A stretch of DNA of 64,000 bases, taken from the NCBI RefSeq assembly GCF_031157375.1, contig NZ_JAVIFV010000001.1, positions 682,001 through 746,000 of the forward strand. Reading direction: 5' to 3'. A program made the position numbers and the translations under genes. The notes under the pieces were generated by a model. It searched no databases. It was not told the DNA's origin and worked only from the letters and a program-made list of their open reading frames with translations. Positions 1 through 8,442 of the stretch are shown here, piece after piece (within the stretch, counting starts at the first letter, position 1; each line of letters opens with the position of its first letter). Origin of the DNA: Sphingosinicella sp. LHD-64 (lineage in GTDB: Bacteria > Pseudomonadota > Alphaproteobacteria > Sphingomonadales > Sphingomonadaceae).

Positions 1-230
1 TGCTCTGCCAGCGCGCGAGCGGCGCGGAGCACGAGATTGTCTCCCTCGCCGGCCAGCGCATCGGCGAAGGGACCGATGACCGTCAGCGAGAGGCTCTCGG
101 CCGCCGCGACGCCGAGCGCGTCGCCCTCCTCGGCGAAGGCGAAAACCGTTTCGATGCGGTGATAGCCGTCCGGCTCCCGCGCACGGACGTGGAGAGCGAG
201 ATTGACCTTGGCGTAGGCGGTTTCCTGCAC
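1..230 (-). CDS. ispE: 4-diphosphocytidyl-2-C-methyl-D-erythritol kinase, N-terminal part (runs off the window)
   Basis: IspE is the GHMP-family kinase that phosphorylates CDP-methylerythritol in the cytosolic MEP pathway of isoprenoid synthesis. The visible N-terminus, beginning VQETAYAKVNLALHVRA, carries the AKVNL opening and the later DGYH signature typical of IspE. The start is the GTG at 230-228, because the frame is closed two codons upstream by a TAG at 236-234. Only about 76 codons lie inside the window and the ATP-binding GHMP motif lies beyond it. The gene follows the TPR gene on the same strand with a 35-nt gap, so the two may be co-transcribed. Confidence 0.9.
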   Translation of the reverse strand, partial: MQETAYAKVNLALHVRAREPDGYHRIETVFAFAEEGDALGVAAAESLSLTVIGPFADALAGEGDNLVLRAARALAE

Positions 231-265
231 CGGCTAGCGGACTCCGGCGCCGGCCCCGGCGATGC

Positions 266-2008
266 TCACCGCGCCGCCAGTTCCGGCGTCATGCCCTGAG
301 TGATCTTGGCGTCGAGACGGGTGGCGTCGTCGCCCTCGGCATAGACCCGGGCGGCGCGCCAGGCGTAGCGCGCCTCGGCCCGCCGACCGACGGTGTAATA
401 GGCGTCGCCGAGATGCTCGTTGATCTCGGTATCGGCCGGGGCACCCTGCACCGCCTGCTCGAGCAGGGTGATCCCCTCGGCCCGCTCGCCCTTCAGGAAC
501 AGCGCCCAGCCCAGCGAGTCGGTGATCGCTGCATTGTCCGGTGCGCGCCGATGCGCTTCGCGGATCAGCCGCTCGGCCTCCAGCATGTTCTCGCGCCGAG
601 AGAGCTGGGCATAACCGAGATAGTTGAGCACCAGCGGCTGGTCCGGCGCGAGGCTGTAGGCGCGTTCGAGGGCGGCGCGCGCCTCCGGCCACTGCCCGGC
701 CTCGTCATGGGCGCCGCCGCGCATCAGCCACAAAGTCCATTCGGGATAGTTGCTGGTCGCGTCGTCGCGAACCGCGATGGCGCGGGCGAACGCGCCGGCG
801 GCGTCGGCCGGACGATCGAGCGACATCAGCACCTCGCCGAGGCGGACCTGATCGGCGGCACCGGCCGTCTGCAATGCCGCGGCGGCCTCGGCCTCCCGCA
901 GCGCCTCGGTCTTGTCGTCGCCGTCGACGAGGAGGCGGATGCGCTGGTCGCGCGCCACCGCGGCGAACGGATCGCCCGCTGGCACATTGGCGAGCATGGC
1001 GATTGCGGCGTCGTGCCGATCCTGTCGCGCGGCGAGTTCGGCGGCGACCATCCAGGTCTCGCTGTTCTCTGGCGCCAGCCAGGTGGCGAGCCGCGCCAAC
1101 GTGGCCGAGACGGAGGCCAGCTCGTTGGAATTGAGATCGATCGACAGGCGGACGAGAAACTCGCCCATCCCGGCGGCCGGGGAGTCGATCGCGCCCGGCA
1201 GCTCCTGCCGCTGCGCGATACGCTCGCGGGCGATGCGGATCGAGGGCGCATCACCCTGCAGCAGGGTGAGCGCCGCCTCCCGGTCACGGCGGGCGATCGC
1301 GGCGGCGCCGGCGATGCGCAGGCGTGGCCCGCGGGGGCCCGCGCTCTGGGCGACCCGACCCAGTTCATCGACGCCTTCGCGGCGCCCTTGGGCCAGGAGG
1401 ATCAGCGGCCGATGCTCGGCGGCATAGCCGGCGGCCGGCCCCTCGGTGGCCCGGCCGAGCTCGGTGATCGGATCGCCGCGGCGGGATCCATAAGCGAGCC
1501 AGGCGCGCAGCACCGGCGTCGCGAAGGCGAACAGCCGGTCGCGCTCGATCGCGTCGATCTGGACCTGCGCCGCCCGCCAGTCGCGGTTGCGGAAGGCATC
1601 GCCGAGGAGGAGGAAACGCACGTCGGGGAGCAGCGCGCCCTTCGCCTCCAGAACCCGGGCGGCACGCAGCGCGAGCGGCCAGTCGCCCGCCGTGACGGCA
1701 TGGCCGAGCGCCTGGCCGGCGACCAGCTCGTTGTCCGGCGCCGCGGCGAGGGCGGCGGTGAAATCGGCGCTGGCCTGCTCGGTGGCGCCGGCCGAGGCGG
1801 CCGTGCGCGCCTGGGCGTAGGCGACGAGCGGCGAGCGGGACTCGACCCGCGCCTGCGCAGATGTGGCGGCGGTGAGGAGCGCGATGGCGAGCGCGGCGCG
1901 GGCACCCGGCTTACATATTGGGGTAATTGGGGCCTCCTCCGCCTTCGGGAACCACCCAGTTGATGTTCTGGGTCGGGTCCTTGATGTCGCATGTCTTGCA
2001 GTGGACAC
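266..2008 (-). CDS. tetratricopeptide-repeat protein with a probable signal peptide (start uncertain)
   Basis: A secreted or periplasmic TPR protein of about 550-580 residues. A hydrophobic Ala/Leu-rich stretch ([15 protein letters not shown]) looks like a signal peptide and is followed by many helical TPR-like repeats; the clearest, with consensus such as LNYLGYA and DSLGWALF, lie in the last 150 residues. TPR arrays mediate protein binding, so no enzymatic role can be assigned. The start is a problem. The nearest in-frame ATG/GTG/TTG is the GTG at 2008, which puts some 30 polar residues ahead of the signal peptide. An ATT at 1927-1925 lies just behind a GGAGGAGG and would give a normal signal peptide. 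The gene overlaps the end of the ETF-QO gene upstream. Confidence 0.75.
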   Translation of the reverse strand: MSTARHATSRTRPRTSTGWFPKAEEAPITPICKPGARAALAIALLTAATSAQARVESRSPLVAYAQARTAASAGATEQASADFTAALAAAPDNELVAGQALGHAVTAGDWPLALRAARVLEAKGALLPDVRFLLLGDAFRNRDWRAAQVQIDAIERDRLFAFATPVLRAWLAYGSRRGDPITELGRATEGPAAGYAAEHRPLILLAQGRREGVDELGRVAQSAGPRGPRLRIAGAAAIARRDREAALTLLQGDAPSIRIARERIAQRQELPGAIDSPAAGMGEFLVRLSIDLNSNELASVSATLARLATWLAPENSETWMVAAELAARQDRHDAAIAMLANVPAGDPFAAVARDQRIRLLVDGDDKTEALREAEAAAALQTAGAADQVRLGEVLMSLDRPADAAGAFARAIAVRDDATSNYPEWTLWLMRGGAHDEAGQWPEARAALERAYSLAPDQPLVLNYLGYAQLSRRENMLEAERLIREAHRRAPDNAAITDSLGWALFLKGERAEGITLLEQAVQGAPADTEINEHLGDAYYTVGRRAEARYAWRAARVYAEGDDATRLDAKITQGMTPELAAR

Positions 2009-3557
2009 AGTTCTGCGCGTTGATCTGAAGGCGCGGTGAACCACCCTCCTCGACGAACTCGTAGACGCCGGCGGGACAGTAAAGCCGCTCCGGGCCGGCA
2101 TATCGGGCCAGGTTCACCTCGACCGGGATCGCGGGATCCTTCAGCGTCAGGTGGATCGGCTGGTCCTCCTCGTGATTGGTGTTGGAGAGGAAGACCGAGG
2201 AAAGCTTGTCGAAGCTGATCACGCCGTCCGGCTTGGGGTAGGCGATCGGCTGCACAAGGTCCTTGCGCCAGAGCGTTGTGCTGTCGGGATGGTGCTTCAT
2301 CGTGAACGGCAGGCCGATGCGGAGCTGGCGCATCCACATGTCGATGCCGGCGAGCATCGTGCCGATCGTGCCGCCCCATTTCGCGACCAATGGCTCGACG
2401 TTGCGTACCTTGTTGAGCTCCGTCGCGATCCAGCTCGCGCGCAGGTTCGGCTCATAGTCGGCCAGAACGTCGCTGCCCCGCTCCGCTTGGATCGCCGCGA
2501 AGGCGGATTCGGCGGCGAGCATGCCGGATTTCATCGCCGTGTGGCTGCCCTTGATCCGCGGCACGTTCACGAAGCCCGCCGTGCAGCCGATCAGCGCGCC
2601 GCCCGGGAAGGCCAGCGTCGGCACCGACTGCCAGCCGCCCTCGTTGATCGCGCGCGCGCCATAAGAGACGCGGCGGCCGCCTTCGAGGAACTGGCGGATC
2701 GACGGATGCTGCTTCCAGCGCTGGAACTCGTCGAAGGGCGAGAGATAGGGGTTCTTGTAGTCGAGCGCGACGACGAACCCGAGCGCCACCTGATTGTTGG
2801 CCTGATGGTAGAGGAAGCCGCCGCCCCAGGCGTCGGAGAGCGGCCAGCCCTGGGTGTGAATGACCCGGCCGGGCTCATGCTTGGCCGGATCGATGTCCCA
2901 CAGCTCCTTGAGGCCGATGCCGTAGACCTGGGGCTCGCAGTCCCGCTCCAGCTCGAAGATCCGCTTCAATTCCTTGGTGAGATGGCCGCGCGCGCCTTCG
3001 GCGAAGAAGGTGTAGCGGCCGTGCAGTTCCATACCGGGCTGGTAGTCGGGCTTGTGGGTGCCGTCGCGCGCGACGCCCATGTCGCCGGTCGCGACGCCCT
3101 TCACCGATCCGTCGTCGTTGAACAGCACCTCGGCAGCGGCGAAGCCGGGGAAGATCTCGACGCCGAGCGCCTCGGCCTGCCCCGCCAGCCAGCGGCAGAG
3201 GTTGCCGAGGCTCAGCGTGTACGTACCCTTGTTCGACATGAAGGGCGGCATCAGGACGTGCGGGAAGCCCCATTTGCCCGTCCCGGTCAGCACCCAATGC
3301 TCGTTTTTGGTGACAGGCACGGTGAGCGGACTGTCGAGATCGCGCCAGTCCGACAGCAGTTCGTCGAGCGCGATCGGATCGACCACCGCGCCGGACAGGA
3401 TGTGGGCGCCGACCTCGGAGCCCTTTTCGAGGATGCAGACGGAAAGCTCACGTCCTGCCTCATTGGCGAGCTGCTTCAGCCGGATGGCCGCGGCGAGACC
3501 CGCCGGACCCGCGCCGACGATCACCACGTCATAGGGCATCGACTCCCGTTCGCTCAT
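1911..3557 (-). CDS. electron transfer flavoprotein-ubiquinone oxidoreductase
   Basis: Membrane-associated ETF-QO (EC 1.5.5.1) passes electrons from ETF, reduced by acyl-CoA and other dehydrogenases, into the ubiquinone pool. The 548-residue length is usual for the family. The FAD-binding GAGPAG motif lies at residues 15-20. The C-terminal [4Fe-4S] domain has Cys494 and the CVHCKTC cluster (Cys517, 520, 523). The C-terminus [12 protein letters not shown] is family-typical. The ATG at 3557 starts [12 protein letters not shown]. No etfA/etfB genes are in the window. The downstream TPR gene begins inside or at the very end of this gene, so the pair is probably one transcript. Confidence 0.97.
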   Translation of the reverse strand: MSERESMPYDVVIVGAGPAGLAAAIRLKQLANEAGRELSVCILEKGSEVGAHILSGAVVDPIALDELLSDWRDLDSPLTVPVTKNEHWVLTGTGKWGFPHVLMPPFMSNKGTYTLSLGNLCRWLAGQAEALGVEIFPGFAAAEVLFNDDGSVKGVATGDMGVARDGTHKPDYQPGMELHGRYTFFAEGARGHLTKELKRIFELERDCEPQVYGIGLKELWDIDPAKHEPGRVIHTQGWPLSDAWGGGFLYHQANNQVALGFVVALDYKNPYLSPFDEFQRWKQHPSIRQFLEGGRRVSYGARAINEGGWQSVPTLAFPGGALIGCTAGFVNVPRIKGSHTAMKSGMLAAESAFAAIQAERGSDVLADYEPNLRASWIATELNKVRNVEPLVAKWGGTIGTMLAGIDMWMRQLRIGLPFTMKHHPDSTTLWRKDLVQPIAYPKPDGVISFDKLSSVFLSNTNHEEDQPIHLTLKDPAIPVEVNLARYAGPERLYCPAGVYEFVEEGGSPRLQINAQNCVHCKTCDIKDPTQNINWVVPEGGGGPNYPNM

Positions 3558-3677
3558 CCGGACTCCCCTCGTCGCAAGCAGCCAACATCTCGCAGATAAA
3601 CGGGGCGTTTCCGATTGACCAGCCCGGCGGGGACTGACTCTATACCTGCGGTTTTCACGGTGGGGGTTTCACGAGGC

Positions 3678-4382
3678 ATGTCCTCGAGCCGGGCGGCAAG
3701 CGCCCTTTCCTGGTGGTCCGATGCGGGTGTGGACACGCTCGTCGACGAGGCGCCGCGCAACTGGCTGGCGCCGAAAGCGGCCGAACCGGCCGCCGTGCCC
3801 GGGCCGCCCCCGGCTCCGGCGCTTCCCGATGATCTTGAGGGCTTCCGCGCCTGGTTCGTCGATGGCGCGCGCCTGCCGCTCGGCGCACCCGCCGCGCCCC
3901 GTCTCGGCCCGGCCGGCGATCCCGCTGCGGGTTTGATGGTGCTGGTCGACATGCCGGGGCCGCAGGATGTGGCAGCCGGCCACCTCATCTCCGGCGCGCC
4001 GGGTGCCCTGTTCGAGCGGATGCTGGCGGCGATGACGCCACCGCTCGGCCGCGAGACGATCTACCTCGCCCCGCTCTCGCCGGTCCGCACGCCGACCGGC
4101 CGGCTCGACGCGGCGCAGGAGAAGCAGCTCGCCGAACTCGCGCGGCACCATATCGCGCTGGTGAAGCCCAAAGCGGTGCTGCTGTTCGGCGATGCCTGCG
4201 CCAAGGCGTTGCTCGGCGGTGCGGTCGCCGCCTCGCGGGGCCGCTGGCACGACCTGTCGACTCCCGCCGGGCCGGTTAAGGCGCTGGCAACCATTCGGCC
4301 GGAAAAGCTCGAGCAGCGGCCGAGCCTCAAGAAGATCGCCTGGGAAGATCTCCAGATGCTGATGGAAGGATTGACGGCATGA
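3678..4382 (+). CDS. uracil-DNA glycosylase superfamily protein (family 4-like, divergent)
   Basis: A 234-residue protein with the fold pattern of family 4 uracil-DNA glycosylases: LVLVDMPGPQD in place of the VGExPGxxED motif, GALFERMLAAM, a KPKAVLLFGDACAKALLG strand-helix, and a KKIAWEDLQML end. Canonical family 4 enzymes use four Cys for a [4Fe-4S] cluster and an HPxxLL-type motif. Here only one Cys is seen and the His motif reads IRPEKLEQRPSL. It may therefore be a cluster-free or altered-specificity member. The ATG at 3678 is preferred over an upstream TTG at 3615. It is divergent from ETF-QO, and its stop overlaps the next ATG by 4 nt (ATGA). Confidence 0.72.
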   Translation: MSSSRAASALSWWSDAGVDTLVDEAPRNWLAPKAAEPAAVPGPPPAPALPDDLEGFRAWFVDGARLPLGAPAAPRLGPAGDPAAGLMVLVDMPGPQDVAAGHLISGAPGALFERMLAAMTPPLGRETIYLAPLSPVRTPTGRLDAAQEKQLAELARHHIALVKPKAVLLFGDACAKALLGGAVAASRGRWHDLSTPAGPVKALATIRPEKLEQRPSLKKIAWEDLQMLMEGLTA

Positions 4383-6193
4383 GCAAGCTGACCCGGATCG
4401 CGCTGGCCGCCGGCCTCGCCGCCCTGGCCATGCCCGCAATGGCCCACGACGCCGCGCCGACGCCCGCCGGCCCAGCGCGCGCCTTCGACGTCCCGGCCCA
4501 GCTCAACGGCTCCGAGCGCGAGGCTTGGCAGGCGGTATTCGCGGACCTGCGTGCCTCCAACTGGTCCTCGGCCTCGGCCCGGCTCGCCGCAATGCGCGAG
4601 GGGCCACTCAACGACGTCGCAACCGCGATGCTCTACACAGCGCCCGGCTCGCCCCGCGTCGAACTGGAGCCGCTGATGCGGCTGCTCGAACGCGCGCCGG
4701 ACCTGCCGCAGGCGGCGGACCTCGCTCGCCTTGCCGCGACGCGCGGCGCGACCTCCTTTCCCGAAATCCCGCAGGCGCAACGCCTCGCCGGCCTTGCCGG
4801 CCAGCCGCGCCGTCAGCGCCCGCGCGCGATCCGGGGCGACGCCGTCGCCGACGCGCTGGAGCCGCGGATCAACCCCCTGCTCGTCGAGGACCAGCCATTC
4901 GCCGCGGAGAGCGTGTTCAACGAACGCAGCGCGGAGCTCAGCCCCGAGGCGCGCACCGCCTTCCAGCAGCGTATCGCTTGGGTCTTCTACCTGAACGGCT
5001 ATGACCGCGACGCGCGGCGCCTGGCCGACATGGCGCGCACCGGCCCGACCGAATGGGCGACCCATGCCGACTGGGTCGCCGGCCTCGCCTCCTGGCGCAT
5101 GCGGGATTGCGCGGCCGCCGCTGCCTATTTCGGCAATGTCGCGGCGCGCTCCGGCGACATCGAACTGTCCTCCGCCGGCCACTACTGGGCCGCCCGTGCC
5201 GACACTGCCTGCGGCCATCCGGAGCGCGTGCAGGCCCGGCTCCAGGCGGCGGCGCGGCAGGGCGAGACCTTCTACGGCCTGCTCGCCCAGAGCGCGCTCG
5301 GCGTCCGCCACGCTCCTGCCGCGCTCGACGCGCTGAGCGCCGAGGAATGGCGCAGCATTTCGAACGAGCGCAACATCCGCGCCGCGGTCGCGCTGGCCGA
5401 GCTCGGCGAAACCGAGCTCGCCGACGGCCTGATCCGCCATCAGGCCCGGATCGGCGGCTCCAGCCGGCACGAGGCGCTGCTGCATCTCGCCGCCCGCCTC
5501 AACCTCACCAGCTGCCAGATGTGGCTCGCCCATAACGGCCCGCGCGGCACCCGCACCGCGACCCACGATCGTTATCCGTCGCCGTCCTGGCGACCCCAGC
5601 AGGGCTGGCGCGTCGACCCCGCCCTCGCCTTCGCCCATGCCCTCCAGGAATCGAACTTCCGCCCCGAGGCCGTCAGCTCCGCAGGCGCCCGCGGCCTGAT
5701 GCAGGTCCGGCCGGGCACCGGCGCCCATATGGCGCGGCTGAACGGCGGCAGCGTGACCGCGACGCAGCTCAACGTGCCGAGCATCAACATGGAATATGGC
5801 CAGACCTATCTCGAATATCTGCGTGACCGGCCCGAGACCGGCGGTCTCCTGCCCCGCGTGATCGCCTCCTACAATGCCGGCCCGCAGCCGGTGGGCCTCT
5901 GGAACAGCCGCTTCGACCAGAGCGATCCGCTCCTCGCGATCGAGACGATTCCGTACTGGGAAACCCGCGGCTACGTCCCGATCGTGCTCAGGAACTACTG
6001 GATCTACGAGGAGCAGAGCGCCGACCGCAGCACCAGCCGCCGCGCGTTTGTCCAGGGCCTGTGGCCGCGCTTCCCCGGCATGCGCGGCGCCACCGCCGTG
6101 CGCATCGCCCCGCGTCCGCAGACCCGGACCGCGATGACCTCCCCCTCGCCCCAGGCCGGCGGCGGCGCCACGACGCAGGTGGAGCCGGAATAG
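4379..6193 (+). CDS. soluble lytic murein transglycosylase (Slt70-like)
   Basis: A periplasmic muramidase-like enzyme that cleaves the MurNAc-GlcNAc bond of peptidoglycan with formation of 1,6-anhydro-MurNAc. The 604 residues begin with a signal peptide (MSKLTRIALAAGLAALAMPAMA), continue with a long alpha-helical superhelix typical of Slt70, and carry a C-terminal SLT domain from about residue 410. Its HALQESNFRPEAVSSAGARG segment supplies the catalytic Glu (about Glu424), and GLMQVRPGTG and IASYNAGP are the other family motifs. The start overlaps the glycosylase-like gene by 4 nt, so the two are translationally coupled. The C-terminal 50 residues are Pro/Arg/Thr-rich and probably unstructured. 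Confidence 0.93.
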   Translation: MSKLTRIALAAGLAALAMPAMAHDAAPTPAGPARAFDVPAQLNGSEREAWQAVFADLRASNWSSASARLAAMREGPLNDVATAMLYTAPGSPRVELEPLMRLLERAPDLPQAADLARLAATRGATSFPEIPQAQRLAGLAGQPRRQRPRAIRGDAVADALEPRINPLLVEDQPFAAESVFNERSAELSPEARTAFQQRIAWVFYLNGYDRDARRLADMARTGPTEWATHADWVAGLASWRMRDCAAAAAYFGNVAARSGDIELSSAGHYWAARADTACGHPERVQARLQAAARQGETFYGLLAQSALGVRHAPAALDALSAEEWRSISNERNIRAAVALAELGETELADGLIRHQARIGGSSRHEALLHLAARLNLTSCQMWLAHNGPRGTRTATHDRYPSPSWRPQQGWRVDPALAFAHALQESNFRPEAVSSAGARGLMQVRPGTGAHMARLNGGSVTATQLNVPSINMEYGQTYLEYLRDRPETGGLLPRVIASYNAGPQPVGLWNSRFDQSDPLLAIETIPYWETRGYVPIVLRNYWIYEEQSADRSTSRRAFVQGLWPRFPGMRGATAVRIAPRPQTRTAMTSPSPQAGGGATTQVEPE

Positions 6194-6211
6194 GCTCCAA
6201 ACCACCTTTAC

Positions 6212-6390
6212 CGCTCATCCTGAGTAGGGACTGAGCGAAGTCGAAGGCCCGTATCGAAGGACCCATCGAAGAGTCAGCGCGTCCTTCGATAATGAGCAGG
6301 TGAAACATGTCCCGCATGTTTCAGGATTGTCCGGGGGACAATCCGACCTGCTCATGGTTCGACAAGCTCACCGGCTACTCAGGATGAGCG
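6212..6390. repeat. multi-armed palindromic intergenic repeat
   Basis: This element fills most of the 262-nt gap between the transglycosylase and the radical SAM gene. Its ends are a perfect 16-bp inverted repeat, CGCTCATCCTGAGTAG at 6212-6227 and its complement at 6375-6390. Inside lie nested arms: ATCGAAGGA near 6253 with TCCTTCGAT at 6282-6290, ATGAGCAGGT at 6292-6301 with ACCTGCTCAT at 6346-6355, and two tight hairpins at 6302-6322 (GAAACATG/CATGTTTC) and 6325-6343 (GATTGTCC/GGACAATC). As RNA or cruciform DNA it would fold into a branched structure. It resembles the REP/BIME-like repeats common in sphingomonad intergenic DNA. Confidence 0.8.
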
Positions 6391-6455
6391 ATTTTTGTAT
6401 CTGCATTGCATCAAATGTTCTTGATATGTTCCCATCGCGGGCCTAGAGTTTCGCT

Positions 6456-7532
6456 ATGCCCCGGCCCGACGCGCGTCCCGGCCGGGGTGCGCCCGAAAAC
6501 CGCACCCCGGACCGCTTCAACCTGCCCCAGCGCGAGGCCGACGGCGACTGGCTGGACGACCGGGAGACCCTCGACGGCGAGGCGCCGCCGCTCCGCACCA
6601 CGGTCACGGTCGAGCATCCGCGCACGATCATCACCCGCAACCAGTCGCCCGACGTCGGCTTCGACCGCTCGATCAATCCCTATCGCGGCTGCGAGCATGG
6701 CTGCATCTACTGCTTCGCCCGGCCGACCCACGCCTTCCACGATCTCTCTCCCGGCCTCGACTTCGAAAGCCGCCTGTTCGCCAAGCCCGACGCAGCGAAA
6801 CTGCTGCGCGCCGAGCTCGGCAAGCGCGGCTATCAGGTCCGGCCGATCGCGCTGGGGACGAACACCGATCCCTATCAGCCGATCGAGGGCAAATGGCGGA
6901 TCACCCGTTCGATACTCGAGGTCCTGTCCGAGACCAACCATCCGGCGACGATCACCACCAAGTCGGACCGGGTGCTGGCGGACCTCGATCTGATCGCCGA
7001 CATGGCCCGGCGGCACCTCATCGGCGTGGCGCTCTCGATCACCTCGCTGACGTCCGACATCGCCCGAACGCTCGAGCCCCGCGCCCCGGCGCCGCGCAAG
7101 CGGCTCGCGGCGGTGAAGGCGCTCGCCGCGGCCGGCGTCCCCGCCTATGTTTCGATCGCCCCGGTCGTGCCCGGCATCACCGACCATGAGCTGGAGCATC
7201 TCGTCGAAGCGGCGGCCGAGGCCGGCGCGATCGGCGTGTTCTACCTCCCCGTCCGCCTGCCGTACGAGGTCGCGCCTTTGTTCCGCGCCTGGCTCGACGA
7301 ACATTATCCCGACCGCGCCGGCAAGGTGATGGCGATCATTCGCGAGATCCGCGGCGGCCGCGACAACGACCCCGATTTCTTCAGCCGGATGCGCGGCCAA
7401 GGCCCTTGGGCCGAACTTCTCCGCACCCGCTTCGACCGTGCGGTGCGCAAGCACGGTCTGAACCTCAAGCGCCGCCCGCTCCGCACCGATCTGTTCGCAC
7501 CACCGGAAGGCGCGCAGATGCGATTGCTTTGA
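6456..7532 (+). CDS. PA0069-family radical SAM protein (SplB-like)
   Basis: A radical S-adenosylmethionine protein of 358 residues. The cluster motif is C79-x3-C83-x2-C86 (GCEHGCIYC), preceded by NPYRGC, a combination characteristic of the PA0069/Rv2578c family related to spore photoproduct lyase. Downstream segments such as LGTNTDPYQPIE and ITTKSD are also family-typical. The substrate of this family is not established, so only a general radical chemistry role can be stated. The start ATG lies in the sequence CTATGCCCCGGCC after a large repeat element. No partner gene is adjacent; the next gene is convergent. Confidence 0.88.
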   Translation: MPRPDARPGRGAPENRTPDRFNLPQREADGDWLDDRETLDGEAPPLRTTVTVEHPRTIITRNQSPDVGFDRSINPYRGCEHGCIYCFARPTHAFHDLSPGLDFESRLFAKPDAAKLLRAELGKRGYQVRPIALGTNTDPYQPIEGKWRITRSILEVLSETNHPATITTKSDRVLADLDLIADMARRHLIGVALSITSLTSDIARTLEPRAPAPRKRLAAVKALAAAGVPAYVSIAPVVPGITDHELEHLVEAAAEAGAIGVFYLPVRLPYEVAPLFRAWLDEHYPDRAGKVMAIIREIRGGRDNDPDFFSRMRGQGPWAELLRTRFDRAVRKHGLNLKRRPLRTDLFAPPEGAQMRLL

Positions 7533-7612
7533 AGGTGGCTGAAGTCTGTTTTCGACCCCTGCGGGCGTTACGATGTACGGGTCTGCTTTTCACCCTTAGC
7601 GGGGCGGGTCGC

Positions 7613-8401
7613 TCAAGAATTCTCGACAATCCGATTCACCGCCACGCTCTGGCTGTTCATCACCGCCGTCCCGAAAATGGTCATGAACGCGATGTCGGTG
7701 GCGTCGCGGCCGATGCCGATGCGGGCGATGCCCTCGATCGGGGCGCGGCCGGTTGCGTCGACGAGGTGCCAGCCGTCGTCCAGCCACACTTCGACCAGCG
7801 CATGGAAATCGGGGGGATCGAGCTGCCAGGCGTAGGCGCCGACCAGCCGCGCCGGCACGCCTGCCGCCCGGGCGAAGCTGGCCAGCAGATGGGCATAGTC
7901 CCGGCAGACGCCGCGGCGGGCGACGAACGCATCCGACGCGGTGGTGCGCACGTCGCTGGAGCCCGGCACATAGTCCAGCTCGGTGCGGATCCAGTCCGCC
8001 ATCGCGTCGATCCTGGCGCCCCCGTCGATGTGCCCGAAGCGCCGCTCGACGAAGCTTTCGAACCGGTCCGCCTCGCAATAGCGACTCGGCCAGATATAGG
8101 GCACGACCTCGGCCGGGAGCTCCTTCAGGGGCACGATTCCCAGCCGGTCGAGCGGGATCGACGGGCGCTCGATGTCGACCGTGGCGCGATAGGCGGCGCG
8201 CACTGCGCCCTCGGCGCGCAGCCAGGTGCGCTGACCGATCCCGTCCTCACCGGCGATCGGCCGCAGCGGTCCGGCACCGGCCACGGTCAGCAGGTCCCCG
8301 ATCAGGGTCTGGTCGGGCAAAGGTGCGACCTCGACCGCCAGCAGCACGTCGGCGGCCTCGGGAAAATGATAGTCGAGAGCGACGTCGATCTGGAGGCGCA
8401 T
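7613..8401 (-). CDS. transglutaminase-like family protein
   Basis: A 262-residue cytosolic protein with an N-terminal bacterial transglutaminase-associated beta domain and a C-terminal transglutaminase-like core. The papain-like triad is visible as Cys166 in GVCRDYAH, His200 in DFHALVEVW and Asp215 in HLVDATG. Proteins of this type are probable cysteine peptidases or amidases; the substrate is unknown. There is no signal peptide. It lies 41 nt downstream of the GH43 gene on the same strand and could belong to the same transcript, although a role in xyloside use is not evident. Its end is convergent to the radical SAM gene. Confidence 0.88.
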   Translation of the reverse strand: MRLQIDVALDYHFPEAADVLLAVEVAPLPDQTLIGDLLTVAGAGPLRPIAGEDGIGQRTWLRAEGAVRAAYRATVDIERPSIPLDRLGIVPLKELPAEVVPYIWPSRYCEADRFESFVERRFGHIDGGARIDAMADWIRTELDYVPGSSDVRTTASDAFVARRGVCRDYAHLLASFARAAGVPARLVGAYAWQLDPPDFHALVEVWLDDGWHLVDATGRAPIEGIARIGIGRDATDIAFMTIFGTAVMNSQSVAVNRIVENS

Positions 8402-8442
8402 CGGGAGACCTTGGCGGGGAATCGTTACGGAGCGAGGACGTT

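Noticed and set aside
413-1963. Long plus-strand frame (516 codons) opposite the TPR gene
   Set aside because: It is an antisense shadow of a GC-rich gene; the protein is Arg/Gly-rich without motifs, and the minus-strand TPR repeats and position next to ETF-QO explain the region.
2151-3599. 482-codon plus-strand frame opposite ETF-QO
   Set aside because: The minus strand encodes an unambiguous ETF-QO with all motifs; the plus frame shows no family and typical antisense composition.
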